DNA of 46,837 bases, from contig CAJUEV010000010.1 in the NCBI GenBank assembly GCA_910585785.1, forward strand, positions 1-46,837. Direction: 5' to 3'. Made by a program: the position numbers and the translations under genes. Of this stretch, positions 31,365 through 40,424 are shown in pieces. The notes beneath the pieces were generated by a model. It was given only the letters and a program-made list of their open reading frames with translations, ran no database searches and was not told where the DNA came from. Positions within the stretch are counted from its first letter, which is position 1, and each line of letters starts with the position of its first letter. Source of the DNA: an uncultured Christensenella sp. Its GTDB lineage: Bacteria; Bacillota; Clostridia; Christensenellales; Borkfalkiaceae.

Positions 31365-33638
31365 ATGGGAAAGAAAAAAATAAAGTTAATCAGCGGAATT
31401 CTTGCGCTTGCACTGTCGGCTGGCGCGCTTTTCAGCGGCTGTTCGCTTATCCGCACAAACAGCGCTAAGGATATGAAGCGCACCGTTGCCGAAATAGATA
31501 TTTCAAAAACGGAAGCGTTTCAAAAAGAATTTAAAGACAAAAGCGAGTATTTCGACGCGATAGGCTCGACTTCCGTCATAAAACGCGAACTTATAACATA
31601 CTATGTCAGCGTAGGTTACTCGTATATGAACCAGTACAACTGGGACTTGAAAACCACTTTCAATAATCTTGTGACTATGTTGGCAAACAACGCGGTTTTA
31701 ACGCAATACGCCACAATGCACTTGCTTTCGGTTAAAACGGAAAGCGAAGGCAACGCCGTTTTGGACAAATTCCGCGAACTCAGCGGTAAAGGTCATAAAG
31801 AGTACGAAAAGTACGAGTATCTTTTGGGTGAAGACAGCGACGACGTTAAAATAGCGAAATATGCGCTTATGTCTTCCATAAATTCGGCGATAGATTCAGT
31901 TGAAAAGGATATTTTGAAGGAAAAGAATTCTACAAGCGGAACCGACAAACGCACTACTCCTTCAAACGTTGATACCGAGCAGGACGATTATTATCCCAAA
32001 AAGAAAAATGCCAACGGCGAATACGTAACGGAAGACGGAACAGTAATTAAAGACGACGCGGAAGTCAAAAATTACGTTCTCGATTACGATATTTATACCG
32101 GTTACGAAAAAAATTCTCTTGAAAACAGCGGTACGTACAAAGACGACAGGGACGAGTTCCTTAAAAAGGAAAGCAACACCGACACTCGTTTAAGAGCGTA
32201 TTCGAGATATATAAGCAGTTTAAGCAATTTCAATCTAATCGACGTTTCTTCCGAAAATTTGCAGGACGTTCACAGCCTTGCTTATGTCGAAGGCGATTAT
32301 GTTAGCCAGCTTAAAGCGCGCGTAATAAACAAGTATTACGATATGTATGAAGACGAGCAGTTGCAAAAACTTCTTGAAGGCGACACTTCTCATCTTGATA
32401 CGGTTTATAAAGAACTTTACGATTTTCAGGCGGACAGTTACAAAACCGAATCGGCGTTTTCAACGGCGCTTGGCGAAATGTCTGACAGTTCGCTTATACT
32501 TTACTCTCCCAAAACCAAAGAGGGCGGCACGTTCGGTTTGGTTTATAACATTTTGCTTCCTTTCAGCACTTCGCAAAGTTTAAGTCTTACCGCTTTGCAG
32601 TCCGCGTATAAAGACGAAGAAGTGGACAGCGGTTACAACGCAAAATACTATATTAAAAGAAACGAATTGCTTAAAAACATAACCACTACCGACCAGCGCA
32701 AAGCGTGGTTTAACGGTGAAACGGAGTATGCTTTTGACGCAACCGGCAAAGTAGACGGGTATTACGGCGCAAGCGATTGGCTTTTCTTTGAAAACAATCT
32801 TACCGATACTGACAGATATAAAGCAATAGATAAATATATAGGAAAATACTCTTATAACGGAACGGTCGTCAAAAAAGCGGACGGCAAGTACGAATTCGGC
32901 AAAGCGAACACGCTTACGATTGACGAAATGCTTAAAGAATTTTCCGGTTATGTAAACTATGTTTTAAACGGCGGCACAAGCAATGCGGTTACGTTTGACG
33001 GTAATTACAACAGCACAACCTGGCAGCCCAACGGCTATTACGAAAATACCGATTTTTATAAAGCGGACAAAAACGACGACAAGCAGGAGCAGATTGACTA
33101 CTCCAAACTTGTATACGCTTCGGGTAAAGTAAACGTGCAGACGGACAGGGGTTCGGCTTTGGACAAGGATACCGACCAGTACAAGGCGATGGCTGCGGTA
33201 AACGAGTTGCAGTACGCATACACAACAGATACGGGCGTTTTGTCGCAATATCTCGGATATACTGTCGACGCAGGCAAAACAAGTTATATTAAAGAATTCG
33301 AACACGCCGCGCATCAGGCTGTCAACAACGGAGAAGGTTCGTTTATAGTTTGCGCAGGCGACTACGGCTGGCACCTTATTTACGTAACGTATACATTCGA
33401 TATAGCAAGGGATGCGGAAGGAAATCAGCTTGGCGGCGAAGTGTACGCTTCTCCCGACTGGTCCAAGGTTACCAAGGAAGGTACGTTCGAGTATATGTTC
33501 TACGAATGTATTAAAAACAACAACATCAAAAACATTTCTACCGGACGTCAGTCGGAGATACTCAACAAGTACAGCCTTGAAGACGTAACGGTGGAAAAAT
33601 ACGAGAAGGCTTACAAAAATTTGCTTAACTTAGGCTAA
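31365..33638 (+). CDS. Large lipoprotein, divergent PrsA/SurA-like foldase
   Basis: The 757-residue protein has a signal peptide with lipobox FSGC (Cys26). After it, a helical SurA-like N-domain (residues 40-200) is interrupted by a Lys/Asp/Tyr-rich low-complexity linker (about 185-255). The last part (about 600-690) has a weak parvulin-like pattern ending GDYGWHLIYVTYTF, as in PPIC domains. In many Clostridia a PrsA-like lipoprotein follows mfd, which supports a foldase role for secreted proteins. It is much longer than usual PrsA (about 300 residues), and I cannot place the middle part in any family. GGAG lies before the ATG. Confidence 0.6.
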   Translation: MGKKKIKLISGILALALSAGALFSGCSLIRTNSAKDMKRTVAEIDISKTEAFQKEFKDKSEYFDAIGSTSVIKRELITYYVSVGYSYMNQYNWDLKTTFNNLVTMLANNAVLTQYATMHLLSVKTESEGNAVLDKFRELSGKGHKEYEKYEYLLGEDSDDVKIAKYALMSSINSAIDSVEKDILKEKNSTSGTDKRTTPSNVDTEQDDYYPKKKNANGEYVTEDGTVIKDDAEVKNYVLDYDIYTGYEKNSLENSGTYKDDRDEFLKKESNTDTRLRAYSRYISSLSNFNLIDVSSENLQDVHSLAYVEGDYVSQLKARVINKYYDMYEDEQLQKLLEGDTSHLDTVYKELYDFQADSYKTESAFSTALGEMSDSSLILYSPKTKEGGTFGLVYNILLPFSTSQSLSLTALQSAYKDEEVDSGYNAKYYIKRNELLKNITTTDQRKAWFNGETEYAFDATGKVDGYYGASDWLFFENNLTDTDRYKAIDKYIGKYSYNGTVVKKADGKYEFGKANTLTIDEMLKEFSGYVNYVLNGGTSNAVTFDGNYNSTTWQPNGYYENTDFYKADKNDDKQEQIDYSKLVYASGKVNVQTDRGSALDKDTDQYKAMAAVNELQYAYTTDTGVLSQYLGYTVDAGKTSYIKEFEHAAHQAVNNGEGSFIVCAGDYGWHLIYVTYTFDIARDAEGNQLGGEVYASPDWSKVTKEGTFEYMFYECIKNNNIKNISTGRQSEILNKYSLEDVTVEKYEKAYKNLLNLG

Positions 33639-33659
33639 GAATATTTCGATTTTATAGTT

Positions 33660-33692
33660 CGCGCGCTCCGCAATGATTATGCGGAGCGCGCG
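33660..33692 (+). terminator. Hairpin between the lipoprotein gene and uppP
   Basis: GCGCGCTCCGCA and TGCGGAGCGCGC are perfect 12-bp arms with a 7-nt loop; a T run follows after a short A run. It ends only 15 bp before uppP. Confidence 0.7.
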
Positions 33693-33706
33693 AAAAAGGT
33701 TTTTCA

Positions 33707-34525
33707 ATGGAAATTTGGCAGGCGGTAATACTTGGTTTTGTACAAGGACTAACGGAATTTTTACCAGTTTCGTCGTCCGGTCACGTTGCGTTTTTTCAAG
33801 GCTTATTCGGAATAAACGAGGCGGACACGGCTCTGTTTTTTACGATAATTTTGCACTTGGGCACGCTTGTCGCGGTTTGCGTGGTTTTTTGGCGGGATAT
33901 TTTGGCTTTGTTCAAAAAACCTTTCAAAACGTTGGGCTTTCTTGTGCTGGCTACCGTCCCCGCGGGCATCACGGGCATACTTTTCAAAATATTCGATTTG
34001 GACGCGGTGTTTTTCGGCAAATATATGTGGATTTGCCTTGCCGTTTTCTTTTTGTGTACCGCAGTGCTGCTGTTTGTTACGGAAATGGTGGCAAAACGCC
34101 GTGTAAGCGCGCTTCCGCTCTGTTTTAAAACGGTAATCCCTATGGGGCTTGCGCAAGCGGTGGCGGTACTTCCCGGCATTTCAAGAAGCGGTTCAACAAT
34201 TTGTGCGGGCACGCTTGCCGGCTGCGACAGAGAGCAGGTTGCTAAATTTTCGTTTATGATGTCCATTCCCGTAATTTTGGGAAGTTTCGTTGTGGAACTT
34301 GCTTCGGGAATAGCCAGCGGAGAAATAAGTCAGTCCTTCGCTGAAAACGGCGCAAAACTAGGGTGGAGCGTTGCTCTTGGTTTTATAGTTTCAGCCGTGG
34401 CGGGGCTTTTTGCAATAAAAGTAATGCTTAAAGTAATCCGCAAAGCCAACTATAAATGGTTTTCGCTTTACCTTTTGCTTTTGTCTGTAACCTGCATAAT
34501 TTTGCAGTTTACCGTATTTGCATAA
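33707..34525 (+). CDS. uppP: Undecaprenyl-diphosphatase (UppP/BacA)
   Basis: The 272-residue membrane enzyme recycles undecaprenyl pyrophosphate, the lipid carrier for wall synthesis, and gives bacitracin tolerance. Both signatures are present: GLTEFLPVSSSGH (residues 14-26, catalytic Glu and Ser) and LPGISRSGSTI (about 153-163, catalytic Arg). Confidence 0.96.
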   Translation: MEIWQAVILGFVQGLTEFLPVSSSGHVAFFQGLFGINEADTALFFTIILHLGTLVAVCVVFWRDILALFKKPFKTLGFLVLATVPAGITGILFKIFDLDAVFFGKYMWICLAVFFLCTAVLLFVTEMVAKRRVSALPLCFKTVIPMGLAQAVAVLPGISRSGSTICAGTLAGCDREQVAKFSFMMSIPVILGSFVVELASGIASGEISQSFAENGAKLGWSVALGFIVSAVAGLFAIKVMLKVIRKANYKWFSLYLLLLSVTCIILQFTVFA

Positions 34526-34534
34526 ATTTACGAA

Positions 34535-34563
34535 AAAAGGACGAAATTATTTCTCGTCCTTTT
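34535..34563. terminator. Bidirectional terminator between uppP and the Xre gene
   Basis: AAAAGGACGA and TCGTCCTTTT are exact complements with A and T flanks; it touches the stop of the convergent Xre gene. Confidence 0.85.
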
Positions 34564-34768
34564 AAAATTCGGTTTTTCCAAGCAGATAATCGGTGCTTGT
34601 TGAAAAAATATCCGCCAAACTTATAAGCGTGTCAAAGCCGCACTCGCGCTGCCCGCTTTCCCAATATGCGATAAGCCTTACCGAAACGTTAAGTTTTTCG
34701 GCGAGCGCGGCGCGCGTCAGCCCGTTTTCGGTACGCAAATCTTTCAATCTTTCGGCAAATCTGTTCAT
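34562..34768 (-). CDS. Small Xre/Cro-type HTH regulator
   Basis: The 68-residue protein is a single helix-turn-helix domain (RLKDLRTENGLTRAALAEKLNVS, then YWESGQRECGFDTLISLADIF), with no effector domain. It is divergent from a NatAB-like ABC exporter, and two identical palindromic operators lie between them, so it most likely represses both itself and the exporter. A TAAAAT box lies 8-13 bp before the ATG and there is no ribosome site, which again suggests a near-leaderless transcript. Confidence 0.85.
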   Translation of the reverse strand: MNRFAERLKDLRTENGLTRAALAEKLNVSVRLIAYWESGQRECGFDTLISLADIFSTSTDYLLGKTEF

Positions 34769-34781
34769 ACTGATAATTTTA

Positions 34782-34832
34782 GAACATTTTGTTCCGTTTA
34801 TGCTTGACTTGGAACATTTTGTTCATTATAAT
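34782..34832 (+). promoter_or_regulatory. Exporter promoter with two palindromic operators
   Basis: GAACATTTTGTTC occurs at 34782-34794 and again at 34812-34824, exactly 30 bp apart (about three helical turns). TTGACT (34804-34809), 17 bp, TATAAT (34827-34832) is the exporter promoter; the second operator fills its spacer, the first lies next to the Xre gene start. Confidence 0.8.
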
Positions 34833-34867
34833 TAAATTTGTAATTACTCACGGGAGAATTTTTAGGA

Positions 34868-35644
34868 ATGGAAGAAATTCTTAAAGCAGAACATCTAAAA
34901 AAGACCTTTAAACTTTCGCGGAAGCAACAAAGGCTTGAAAAAACAGATTCTTCTTTGAAAGTTGCCGTGGACGACTTGTCTTTCACGGTAAACAAGGGAG
35001 AAATTTTCGGGTTGCTCGGTCCAAACGGCGCGGGCAAAACCACCACTTTGCGTATGCTGGCGACTTTAATAAAACCGGACAGCGGCGACGCGCTGATAGA
35101 CGGCAGCAGTATTATTACCGATGAAGACGCAGTACGCCGTAAAATAGGCTTTTTAACCAGCGAATTGAAGCTGGAAGAATTTTTTACGCCGAATTACCTT
35201 TATGATTTTTTCAGCGAACTGTACGGCGTGGAGCGCTCAGTCCGCGACGAAAGAAAGCGCAAAATGTTTGCTCAGTTCGGCATTGACAAGTTTGCGGAAG
35301 TAAAATTGGGCAACTTATCCACGGGTATGAAGCAAAAAGTTTCGCTTGTAATTTCCGTCGTTCACAATCCCGATTTTATAATTTTCGACGAGCCGACTAA
35401 CGGGCTGGACGTTTTAACCGCAAAGGTGGTTACGGATTTTTTGTGCGAGTTGCGCGCCGCGGGCAAAACTGTTATATTGTCTACGCACATTTTTTCGCTT
35501 GTGGAAAAACTTTGCGACAGAGTGGGCGTTATTATAGACGGAAAACTTGTCGCGCTTGATTCGCTTGAAAACCTCACCGCCGAAAAAAATCTTGAAGACG
35601 TGTTTTTCGATTTATACAAAAGCATAAAGGGAGACAGCGTATGA
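34868..35644 (+). CDS. ABC transporter ATP-binding protein (NatA-like)
   Basis: The 258-residue ATPase has Walker A GPNGAGKTT (about residues 54-62), the signature LSTGMKQKVSL (about 148), Walker B FIIFDEPTNGLD (about 169-180) and the switch His in STHIF. Relatives are NatA of the Na+ exporter and drug/antibiotic exporters. The stop overlaps the permease start by four bases. Expression is probably under the divergent Xre repressor. Confidence 0.9.
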   Translation: MEEILKAEHLKKTFKLSRKQQRLEKTDSSLKVAVDDLSFTVNKGEIFGLLGPNGAGKTTTLRMLATLIKPDSGDALIDGSSIITDEDAVRRKIGFLTSELKLEEFFTPNYLYDFFSELYGVERSVRDERKRKMFAQFGIDKFAEVKLGNLSTGMKQKVSLVISVVHNPDFIIFDEPTNGLDVLTAKVVTDFLCELRAAGKTVILSTHIFSLVEKLCDRVGVIIDGKLVALDSLENLTAEKNLEDVFFDLYKSIKGDSV

Positions 35645-36765
35645 AAAATATTTTAACGATAGTCAAAAAGGAATTTGCGCGTTTTTTCAAAGACAAACGT
35701 ATGGTGTTGACCGTAATTTTGCCCGGCGTGCTCATTTTTGCGCTGTATTCCATTATGGGAACGATTTTTAATAAAAAGGATGAGATACCGGAAGGCTTTA
35801 AGCCCGCGGCATACTTTATAAACTTGCCCGCGGAGTATGCCGAGCCGCTTTCTTCGCTGGTTGAGCGTTGCGAAGAAAATTTGACCGAAGACGAAGTAAA
35901 AAGCAAGATAAGTGCGGGCGAATTAAACGTTGCGGTAAAATACGTGGCTGCTTCTGAAACCTCCGCCGCGGAAATGCAGATATTTTACAACTCGTCGGAC
36001 GAAAAGTCGCTTGCTTCGTATGCAATTGTCGGCGCGGTTTTGGAAAAATTTCAAAATCCCGCTTTCGTAATAAACTTCTCGCCGCAGATAAAGTTTGATT
36101 TGGCTGAACAAAAGGACGTGGCTGTGGATTTTCTTTCAATGCTTATTCCTATGCTTATGTTCTCGCTGCTGGCTTCATCGTGTATGGCGGTTGCGCCGGA
36201 AGCGATTGCGGGCGAAAAAGAGAGGGGTACAATGGCAACAATGCTTATAACCCCTATAAAACGCTGGCAAATTGCTTTGGGTAAAATTATCAGTTTATCC
36301 TGCTTTGCGCTTATAAGCGGCGTTTCAAGTTTTTTGGGAGTGATACTGTCCTTGCCGAAACTGATGGGCGGAGTTATAACCGCGGGCGCGCTGCCGTATA
36401 CCGCGCTTGACTATTTTATGATTTTCGGGTTGATAATTTCAATAGTTCTTGTAATTATATCGGCGTTTTCGGTGTTGTCCTGCTTTGCAAAAAGCGTAAA
36501 GGAGTCCGGCTCGTTGATAGGTCCGCTTATGATAATAATTACCTTGCTCGGACTTGCTTCCACGTTTGTGGGCGCATCGCCCAACATCGGCTTCTATCTT
36601 ATTCCGTTAATGGGCAGCGGAATAGCGGTTTCTTCGATAATGGGTCTTACGGCAAACGGGCTGGGTGTCGCGTTTGCAATACTTTCAAATTTTGTAACGG
36701 CAGGGCTGCTTATCGTTTTGCTTGCGTTTATGTTCAAAAGCGAAAAAATTATGTTCAAAAAATAA
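35641..36765 (+). CDS. ABC-2 type permease (NatB-like)
   Basis: The 374-residue membrane protein starts with VKKEFARFFKDKRM before the first helix (about 20-40), has a long extracellular loop (about 45-170), then five to six C-terminal helices with AGEKERGTMATMLITP (about 193-208) as in NatB/YhaP proteins. With the preceding ATPase it forms an exporter of ions, drugs or peptides; the substrate is not evident. Confidence 0.88.
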   Translation: MKNILTIVKKEFARFFKDKRMVLTVILPGVLIFALYSIMGTIFNKKDEIPEGFKPAAYFINLPAEYAEPLSSLVERCEENLTEDEVKSKISAGELNVAVKYVAASETSAAEMQIFYNSSDEKSLASYAIVGAVLEKFQNPAFVINFSPQIKFDLAEQKDVAVDFLSMLIPMLMFSLLASSCMAVAPEAIAGEKERGTMATMLITPIKRWQIALGKIISLSCFALISGVSSFLGVILSLPKLMGGVITAGALPYTALDYFMIFGLIISIVLVIISAFSVLSCFAKSVKESGSLIGPLMIIITLLGLASTFVGASPNIGFYLIPLMGSGIAVSSIMGLTANGLGVAFAILSNFVTAGLLIVLLAFMFKSEKIMFKK

Positions 36766-36792
36766 ATTTGCCGTTTTAAAATATAAAATTAA

Positions 36793-36831
36793 AGGACTGC
36801 GCGGATAAACTCCGTGCAGTCCCGTTTTATT
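36793..36831 (+). terminator. Terminator after the ABC operon
   Basis: GGACTGCGCGG and CCGTGCAGTCC (one G-T pair) with a 7-nt loop, then CGTTTTATT. Confidence 0.85.
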
Positions 36832-36839
36832 CAAAAAAA

Positions 36840-37104
36840 CTGTGCAGCCTTTTTTGCCGAAGCAAACCGAAACGTGAACTTTACAGGTAACTACTCCAAA
36901 GCTACCTTATGGCACACCGACGGAGCTGTTTAGTGCTGCTACATCCCTGTCCTGACACGGTTCGCAGCGGTCGGTTGCATAAGACCTTGGCATCAACGCC
37001 CCTTATAAAGCGCGGCTTTCCATTTGCTTCGTCTAGAAAGACGATTCGGTCCTGCTATAGCGGATTGCAGGTACAGGGCACCGCTAACTCCCCACTTAGC
37101 ACAG
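36840..37104 (-). ncRNA. ffs: Signal recognition particle RNA, long Bacillus type
   Basis: On the minus strand the ends CTGTGC and GCACAG pair, and a T run follows the 3' end. The 5' Alu-like part contains GGGGAGTTAGCGGTGCCCTG and GCAATCCGCTATAGCAGG. The S domain has GTCAGGACA, a GGGA tetraloop and TGTAGCAGCAC, the helix 8 element bound by Ffh. At about 265 nt it is the long form with an Alu domain found in Bacillus and many Clostridia. The tetraloop is GGGA rather than the usual GGAA. It occupies most of the gap 36766-37241; no protein is encoded there. Confidence 0.9.
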
Positions 37105-37184
37105 CGTAGTTATTCTATCAAATTTTCCCGCTTATTGCAAGCGATTTGGCGGCAATGTTTTATGTTGCGGCAAAGGTATTTAAG

Positions 37185-37213
37185 TTGACTTTTTTTTGTC
37201 CATAATCTAAAAT
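37185..37213 (+). promoter_or_regulatory. Promoter of the Mrp ATPase gene
   Basis: TTGACT (37185-37190), 17 bp, TAAAAT (37208-37213). Confidence 0.7.
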
Positions 37214-37241
37214 GTAGAATATTGAATAAAGGCGGTGCATT

Positions 37242-38075
37242 ATGGCGGATAACTGTTCGCACGATTGTTCTTCCTGCAAGCAAAATTGCTCCTCGCGGGA
37301 TAAAAAAAGTTTGTTGAAAAAGCCTCATCAAATGAGCGATATAAAAAAAGTAATAGCGGTGGTTTCCGGTAAAGGCGGCGTAGGCAAATCAATGACGTGC
37401 GCCCTGCTTGCCGCAGCCGCGCAGGATAAAGGGCAGGTAACTGCGGTTATGGACGCCGATATTACCGGTCCTTCCATACCCAAAATGTTCGGCGTGCGCG
37501 AGCGCGCTTCCGGCAGCGAAAACGGCATAATTCCCGTTGTTACGGAAGGCGGAGTACAAATAATGTCTATGAACGTTTTGCTTGAAAACGAGGCGGAGCC
37601 GGTAGTATGGCGCGGTTCGCTTATTTCAGGCACCGTTTTGCAGTTCTGGACGGACGTAATCTGGACGGGGGTAGACATAATGTTTATCGATATGCCGCCG
37701 GGCACGGGCGACGTTCCGCTTACCGTATTCCAAAGCATTCCAATCGACGGAGTAATAGTTGTAACCACGCCGCAGGATTTGGTTGGAATGATAGTGCAAA
37801 AAGCCTTGAATATGGCGCAGATGATGAACGTGCCTATTCTGGGTTTGGTCGAGAATATGAGTTATATAAAATGTCCCGACTGCGGCAGAAAAATTTCCGT
37901 TTTCGGCGAAAGCGGGGTTGACGCGCTTGCGCTTGAACACGGCATATCCGCCGTTGCAAAGATGCCGATAGACGCAAATCTTACAAAAGCGGCGGATTGC
38001 GGAAATATAGAAAATTTAAACGACAATCCTCTTTCCGATTTTCTTGATAAAGTTATGGCTCAGATAAAAAAATAA
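37242..38075 (+). CDS. Mrp/Nbp35-type P-loop ATPase, Fe-S cluster carrier
   Basis: The 277-residue protein has an N-terminal Cys-rich segment (Cys5, Cys9, Cys12, Cys16), a deviant Walker A SGKGGVGKS (about residue 43), MDADITGPSIP, DMPPGTGD (about 147) and KCPDCGRK with the paired Cys that hold a bridging 4Fe-4S cluster. It is a scaffold or carrier for iron-sulfur cluster assembly. GGCGGTG precedes the ATG. Confidence 0.92.
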   Translation: MADNCSHDCSSCKQNCSSRDKKSLLKKPHQMSDIKKVIAVVSGKGGVGKSMTCALLAAAAQDKGQVTAVMDADITGPSIPKMFGVRERASGSENGIIPVVTEGGVQIMSMNVLLENEAEPVVWRGSLISGTVLQFWTDVIWTGVDIMFIDMPPGTGDVPLTVFQSIPIDGVIVVTTPQDLVGMIVQKALNMAQMMNVPILGLVENMSYIKCPDCGRKISVFGESGVDALALEHGISAVAKMPIDANLTKAADCGNIENLNDNPLSDFLDKVMAQIKK

Positions 38076-38086
38076 CAAATAGTTAT

Positions 38087-38130
38087 AATCCCCCCGTTTG
38101 CGAGATTCCGCGCAAACGGGGGGATTTGGT
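38087..38130. terminator. Bidirectional terminator
   Basis: AATCCCCCCGTTTGCG and its exact complement CGCAAACGGGGGGATT form a 16-bp stem between convergent genes. Confidence 0.9.
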
Positions 38131-38137
38131 TTTATAT

Positions 38138-38866
38138 TCAGTCCTTTTTTTCAGGCAGGTATTTCCAATATCTTACCGGCATAGAGCCTTTCATTTGTTT
38201 TTCGTGCGGGCGCTCGTTTACCGTTATTGATTTATAGTACTTTTTCCAAAGAGTTTCAAACGCTTTTTCGTATTCTGCAAGATAAATTTCCGCTTCCCCC
38301 GCATAGCCCGTAATCCATTCCTTGCCGTTGTACATTCCCGCTATTTTTCGTTTAAGGTCGTGAATAACAAATTTTTGGCTTTTAAATCTTTCGGCAAAGT
38401 GCGGCATCAAAAGTTCGGTAATGTCGTTGTCGGGCGAGTAAGGGGCGTAAAAGGCGCCGCCTGCGCTTTCCATAAACCTCAAAAATCCTTTCATTCTGTG
38501 CGTTTCACCCGTAACTTTGTAAAGTAAATCGTTAAATTCTATTATTTCAGGCAAATTATACGCTTTTTTAACGGGCGACTTCTTGCGCATAAGCGTTTTT
38601 ATATATTCGAAGGCGGTTTGCTCTTTAAGTCCGTCGCAACTTCTCAAAACAAGCGAAATATCCGCCGTGCCCTCTCTGTCGTATTTGTTTATTCCGTTTT
38701 TCACCCGCCCGCTCTTTTCCGCGTCCGTTTCCACGCGTATAATTTCGCTGTCAAGCGAAAGCTGAACTTCACTGTCGGAAGTTATTATGCAATCGTTTTC
38801 TTTAAACGCCTGAAAAACGGCGGTGTAAAATCCGTCTTCCGTGCCGTCGCAAATAAAAATCTTCAT
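38138..38866 (-). CDS. Putative DNA metabolism protein (TIGR03915/DUF4130 type)
   Basis: The 242-residue protein begins FICDGTEDGFYTAVF and has the family pattern YKVTGETHRMKGFLRFM (about 115-131), YAPYSPDNDI and HDLKRKIAGMYNG. The family is almost always paired with the radical SAM/HhH protein that precedes it here; the two overlap by four bases. The pair has been proposed to work in DNA modification or repair, but the reaction is unknown. Confidence 0.85.
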   Translation of the reverse strand: MKIFICDGTEDGFYTAVFQAFKENDCIITSDSEVQLSLDSEIIRVETDAEKSGRVKNGINKYDREGTADISLVLRSCDGLKEQTAFEYIKTLMRKKSPVKKAYNLPEIIEFNDLLYKVTGETHRMKGFLRFMESAGGAFYAPYSPDNDITELLMPHFAERFKSQKFVIHDLKRKIAGMYNGKEWITGYAGEAEIYLAEYEKAFETLWKKYYKSITVNERPHEKQMKGSMPVRYWKYLPEKKD

Positions 38867-40116
38867 ATTTCTCCGGTGAGTGCGGATAGGGCGGTGGAGG
38901 ATTCCGAAAACATTGAAATTTGTTCGCTTACCTCGCGGCAGCCGTCCAAAAGCAGCGCCGTTTGCACTTTTGCAAATGCGTCCGCGCCGTAAAATTTTCC
39001 TTTGCAGGTTATAAAGTGCTTCGCTCTCTTTAATACTATGCGCATTTTTGCAAGATTATCGTAGTCCAGCGCGGCAAATTTTCTTGCTTCCGTAATTTTA
39101 TAAGCGCTTTTTGCGCCAATGCCCGGCACGCGCAAAAGCATTTCAAGCGGGGCGGAGTTTATTTCTACGGGAAACAGCTGCATATTTTTAAGCGCCCACG
39201 CGCACTTCGGGTCGTATTCGGAAGAAAGATTTTCGTCTTCCGCGCAAATTTCGTCCACGTCGAAGCCGTAGTAGCGTATAAGCCAGTCTGCCTGATAAAG
39301 CCGGTGTTCGCGCAAAAGTCCAGCGCCTACGGTTGGCAGTTTTTCGCTTTTTACAACGGGAATATATGATGAATAGTAAACCCTTCTAAGGTTCATATTT
39401 CTGTAAAGCGCCTCGGTAAGTTTCAAAATCTGTCCGTCGCTTTCGGGCGAAGCGCCTATAATCATTTGCGTGGTCTGCCCCGCGGGCAAAACCCGCCTGC
39501 GCATTTTGTTCTGCTTTTCGTAGTCTATGGCTGTTTTCAAATTTTTCATAGGCAAAATCAAACTGTTTTTTGTCTTTTGCGGGGCAAGCAGTTTAAGCGA
39601 CTTTTCGCTGGGCAGTTCAATGTTGTAACTCATTCTGTCAACGGTTTTAGCCGCCTTCATAATAAGCGTTTCGTCCGCGTGCGGTATGCCTTTTAAGTGA
39701 ATATAGCCGTTGAAGTTATAAACCTTTCTAAGTTTAGTAACCGTTTCAAGCAAAAGTTCCATAGTGCGGTTTGGCGTGTCGAAAACGGCGGAAGATAAAA
39801 AAAGCCCTTCAATATAATTTCGTTTATAAAAATTTATAGTCAGTTCGCAAATTTCGTCCGGCGTTATGCTTGCCCTGCGCACGTCTGCGCTTTTGCGGTT
39901 GGGGCAATACTCGCAGTCGTACTGGCACTCGTTGCTCATAAGTATTTTCAACAGCGAAACGCACCTTCCGTCGGGGGTAAAGGAGTGGCAGATACCGCCT
40001 ATCGAGCCGTTTCCAAGTCCGCCCGCGCGGTTTTTGCGCGACGAGCCCGACGACGAGCAAGAAACGTCGTATTTTGCGCTTTCGGTTAAAATTTCAAGTT
40101 TTTCTATTTCCAACAT
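38863..40116 (-). CDS. Radical SAM protein with helix-hairpin-helix, putative DNA modification/repair (TIGR03916 type)
   Basis: The 417-residue protein has the radical SAM cluster motif Cys-x3-Cys-x2-Cys in NECQYDCEYC (about 60-70) and, near the C-terminus, a DNA-binding helix-hairpin-helix LLRVPGIGAKSAYKI (about 320-335). I start at ATG 40116 because alignments of this family begin near LEIEKLEIL; an upstream in-frame ATG at 40212 adds 32 residues without support. Together with the next gene it forms a two-gene unit of undefined chemistry, plausibly a photolyase-like or base-modifying reaction on DNA. Confidence 0.85.
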   Translation of the reverse strand: MLEIEKLEILTESAKYDVSCSSSGSSRKNRAGGLGNGSIGGICHSFTPDGRCVSLLKILMSNECQYDCEYCPNRKSADVRRASITPDEICELTINFYKRNYIEGLFLSSAVFDTPNRTMELLLETVTKLRKVYNFNGYIHLKGIPHADETLIMKAAKTVDRMSYNIELPSEKSLKLLAPQKTKNSLILPMKNLKTAIDYEKQNKMRRRVLPAGQTTQMIIGASPESDGQILKLTEALYRNMNLRRVYYSSYIPVVKSEKLPTVGAGLLREHRLYQADWLIRYYGFDVDEICAEDENLSSEYDPKCAWALKNMQLFPVEINSAPLEMLLRVPGIGAKSAYKITEARKFAALDYDNLAKMRIVLKRAKHFITCKGKFYGADAFAKVQTALLLDGCREVSEQISMFSESSTALSALTGEI

Positions 40117-40226
40117 ACGGGTTTTACCTTTTTTGCGTCTGTTTTGGTTTGTTTTTACAATAAATAAACAAATGTTTAAAAATATTTTAACACCGCAAAC
40201 GTTTGCTGTCAATAAATTTGCCGCTA

Positions 40227-40255
40227 TTGACTATTAAAAAATTGTATGGTAAAAT
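40227..40255 (+). promoter_or_regulatory. Promoter of the two-component operon
   Basis: TTGACT (40227-40232), 17 bp, TAAAAT (40250-40255); a leader of about 160 nt follows with no obvious gene in it. Confidence 0.7.
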
Positions 40256-40424
40256 TTACCTGTCCGCATATGCGGTTGTAAACGATGCGGGCATATAAAA
40301 CTATGTGTTAAGGCGCGATTTTGCGAGTAAAAACGTTAAATTTCACAAATATTTCATAATAATATTAAATTTGCTTAAAACGGATAGGTTAAACTGGTTA
40401 CAGCGAATTGCTTTTGGAGATTGT

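Noticed and set aside
36909..37109. Small plus-strand open frame in the gap between the ABC operon and the Mrp gene
   Set aside because: It lies wholly inside the minus-strand SRP RNA, whose helix 8 and paired ends explain the sequence.
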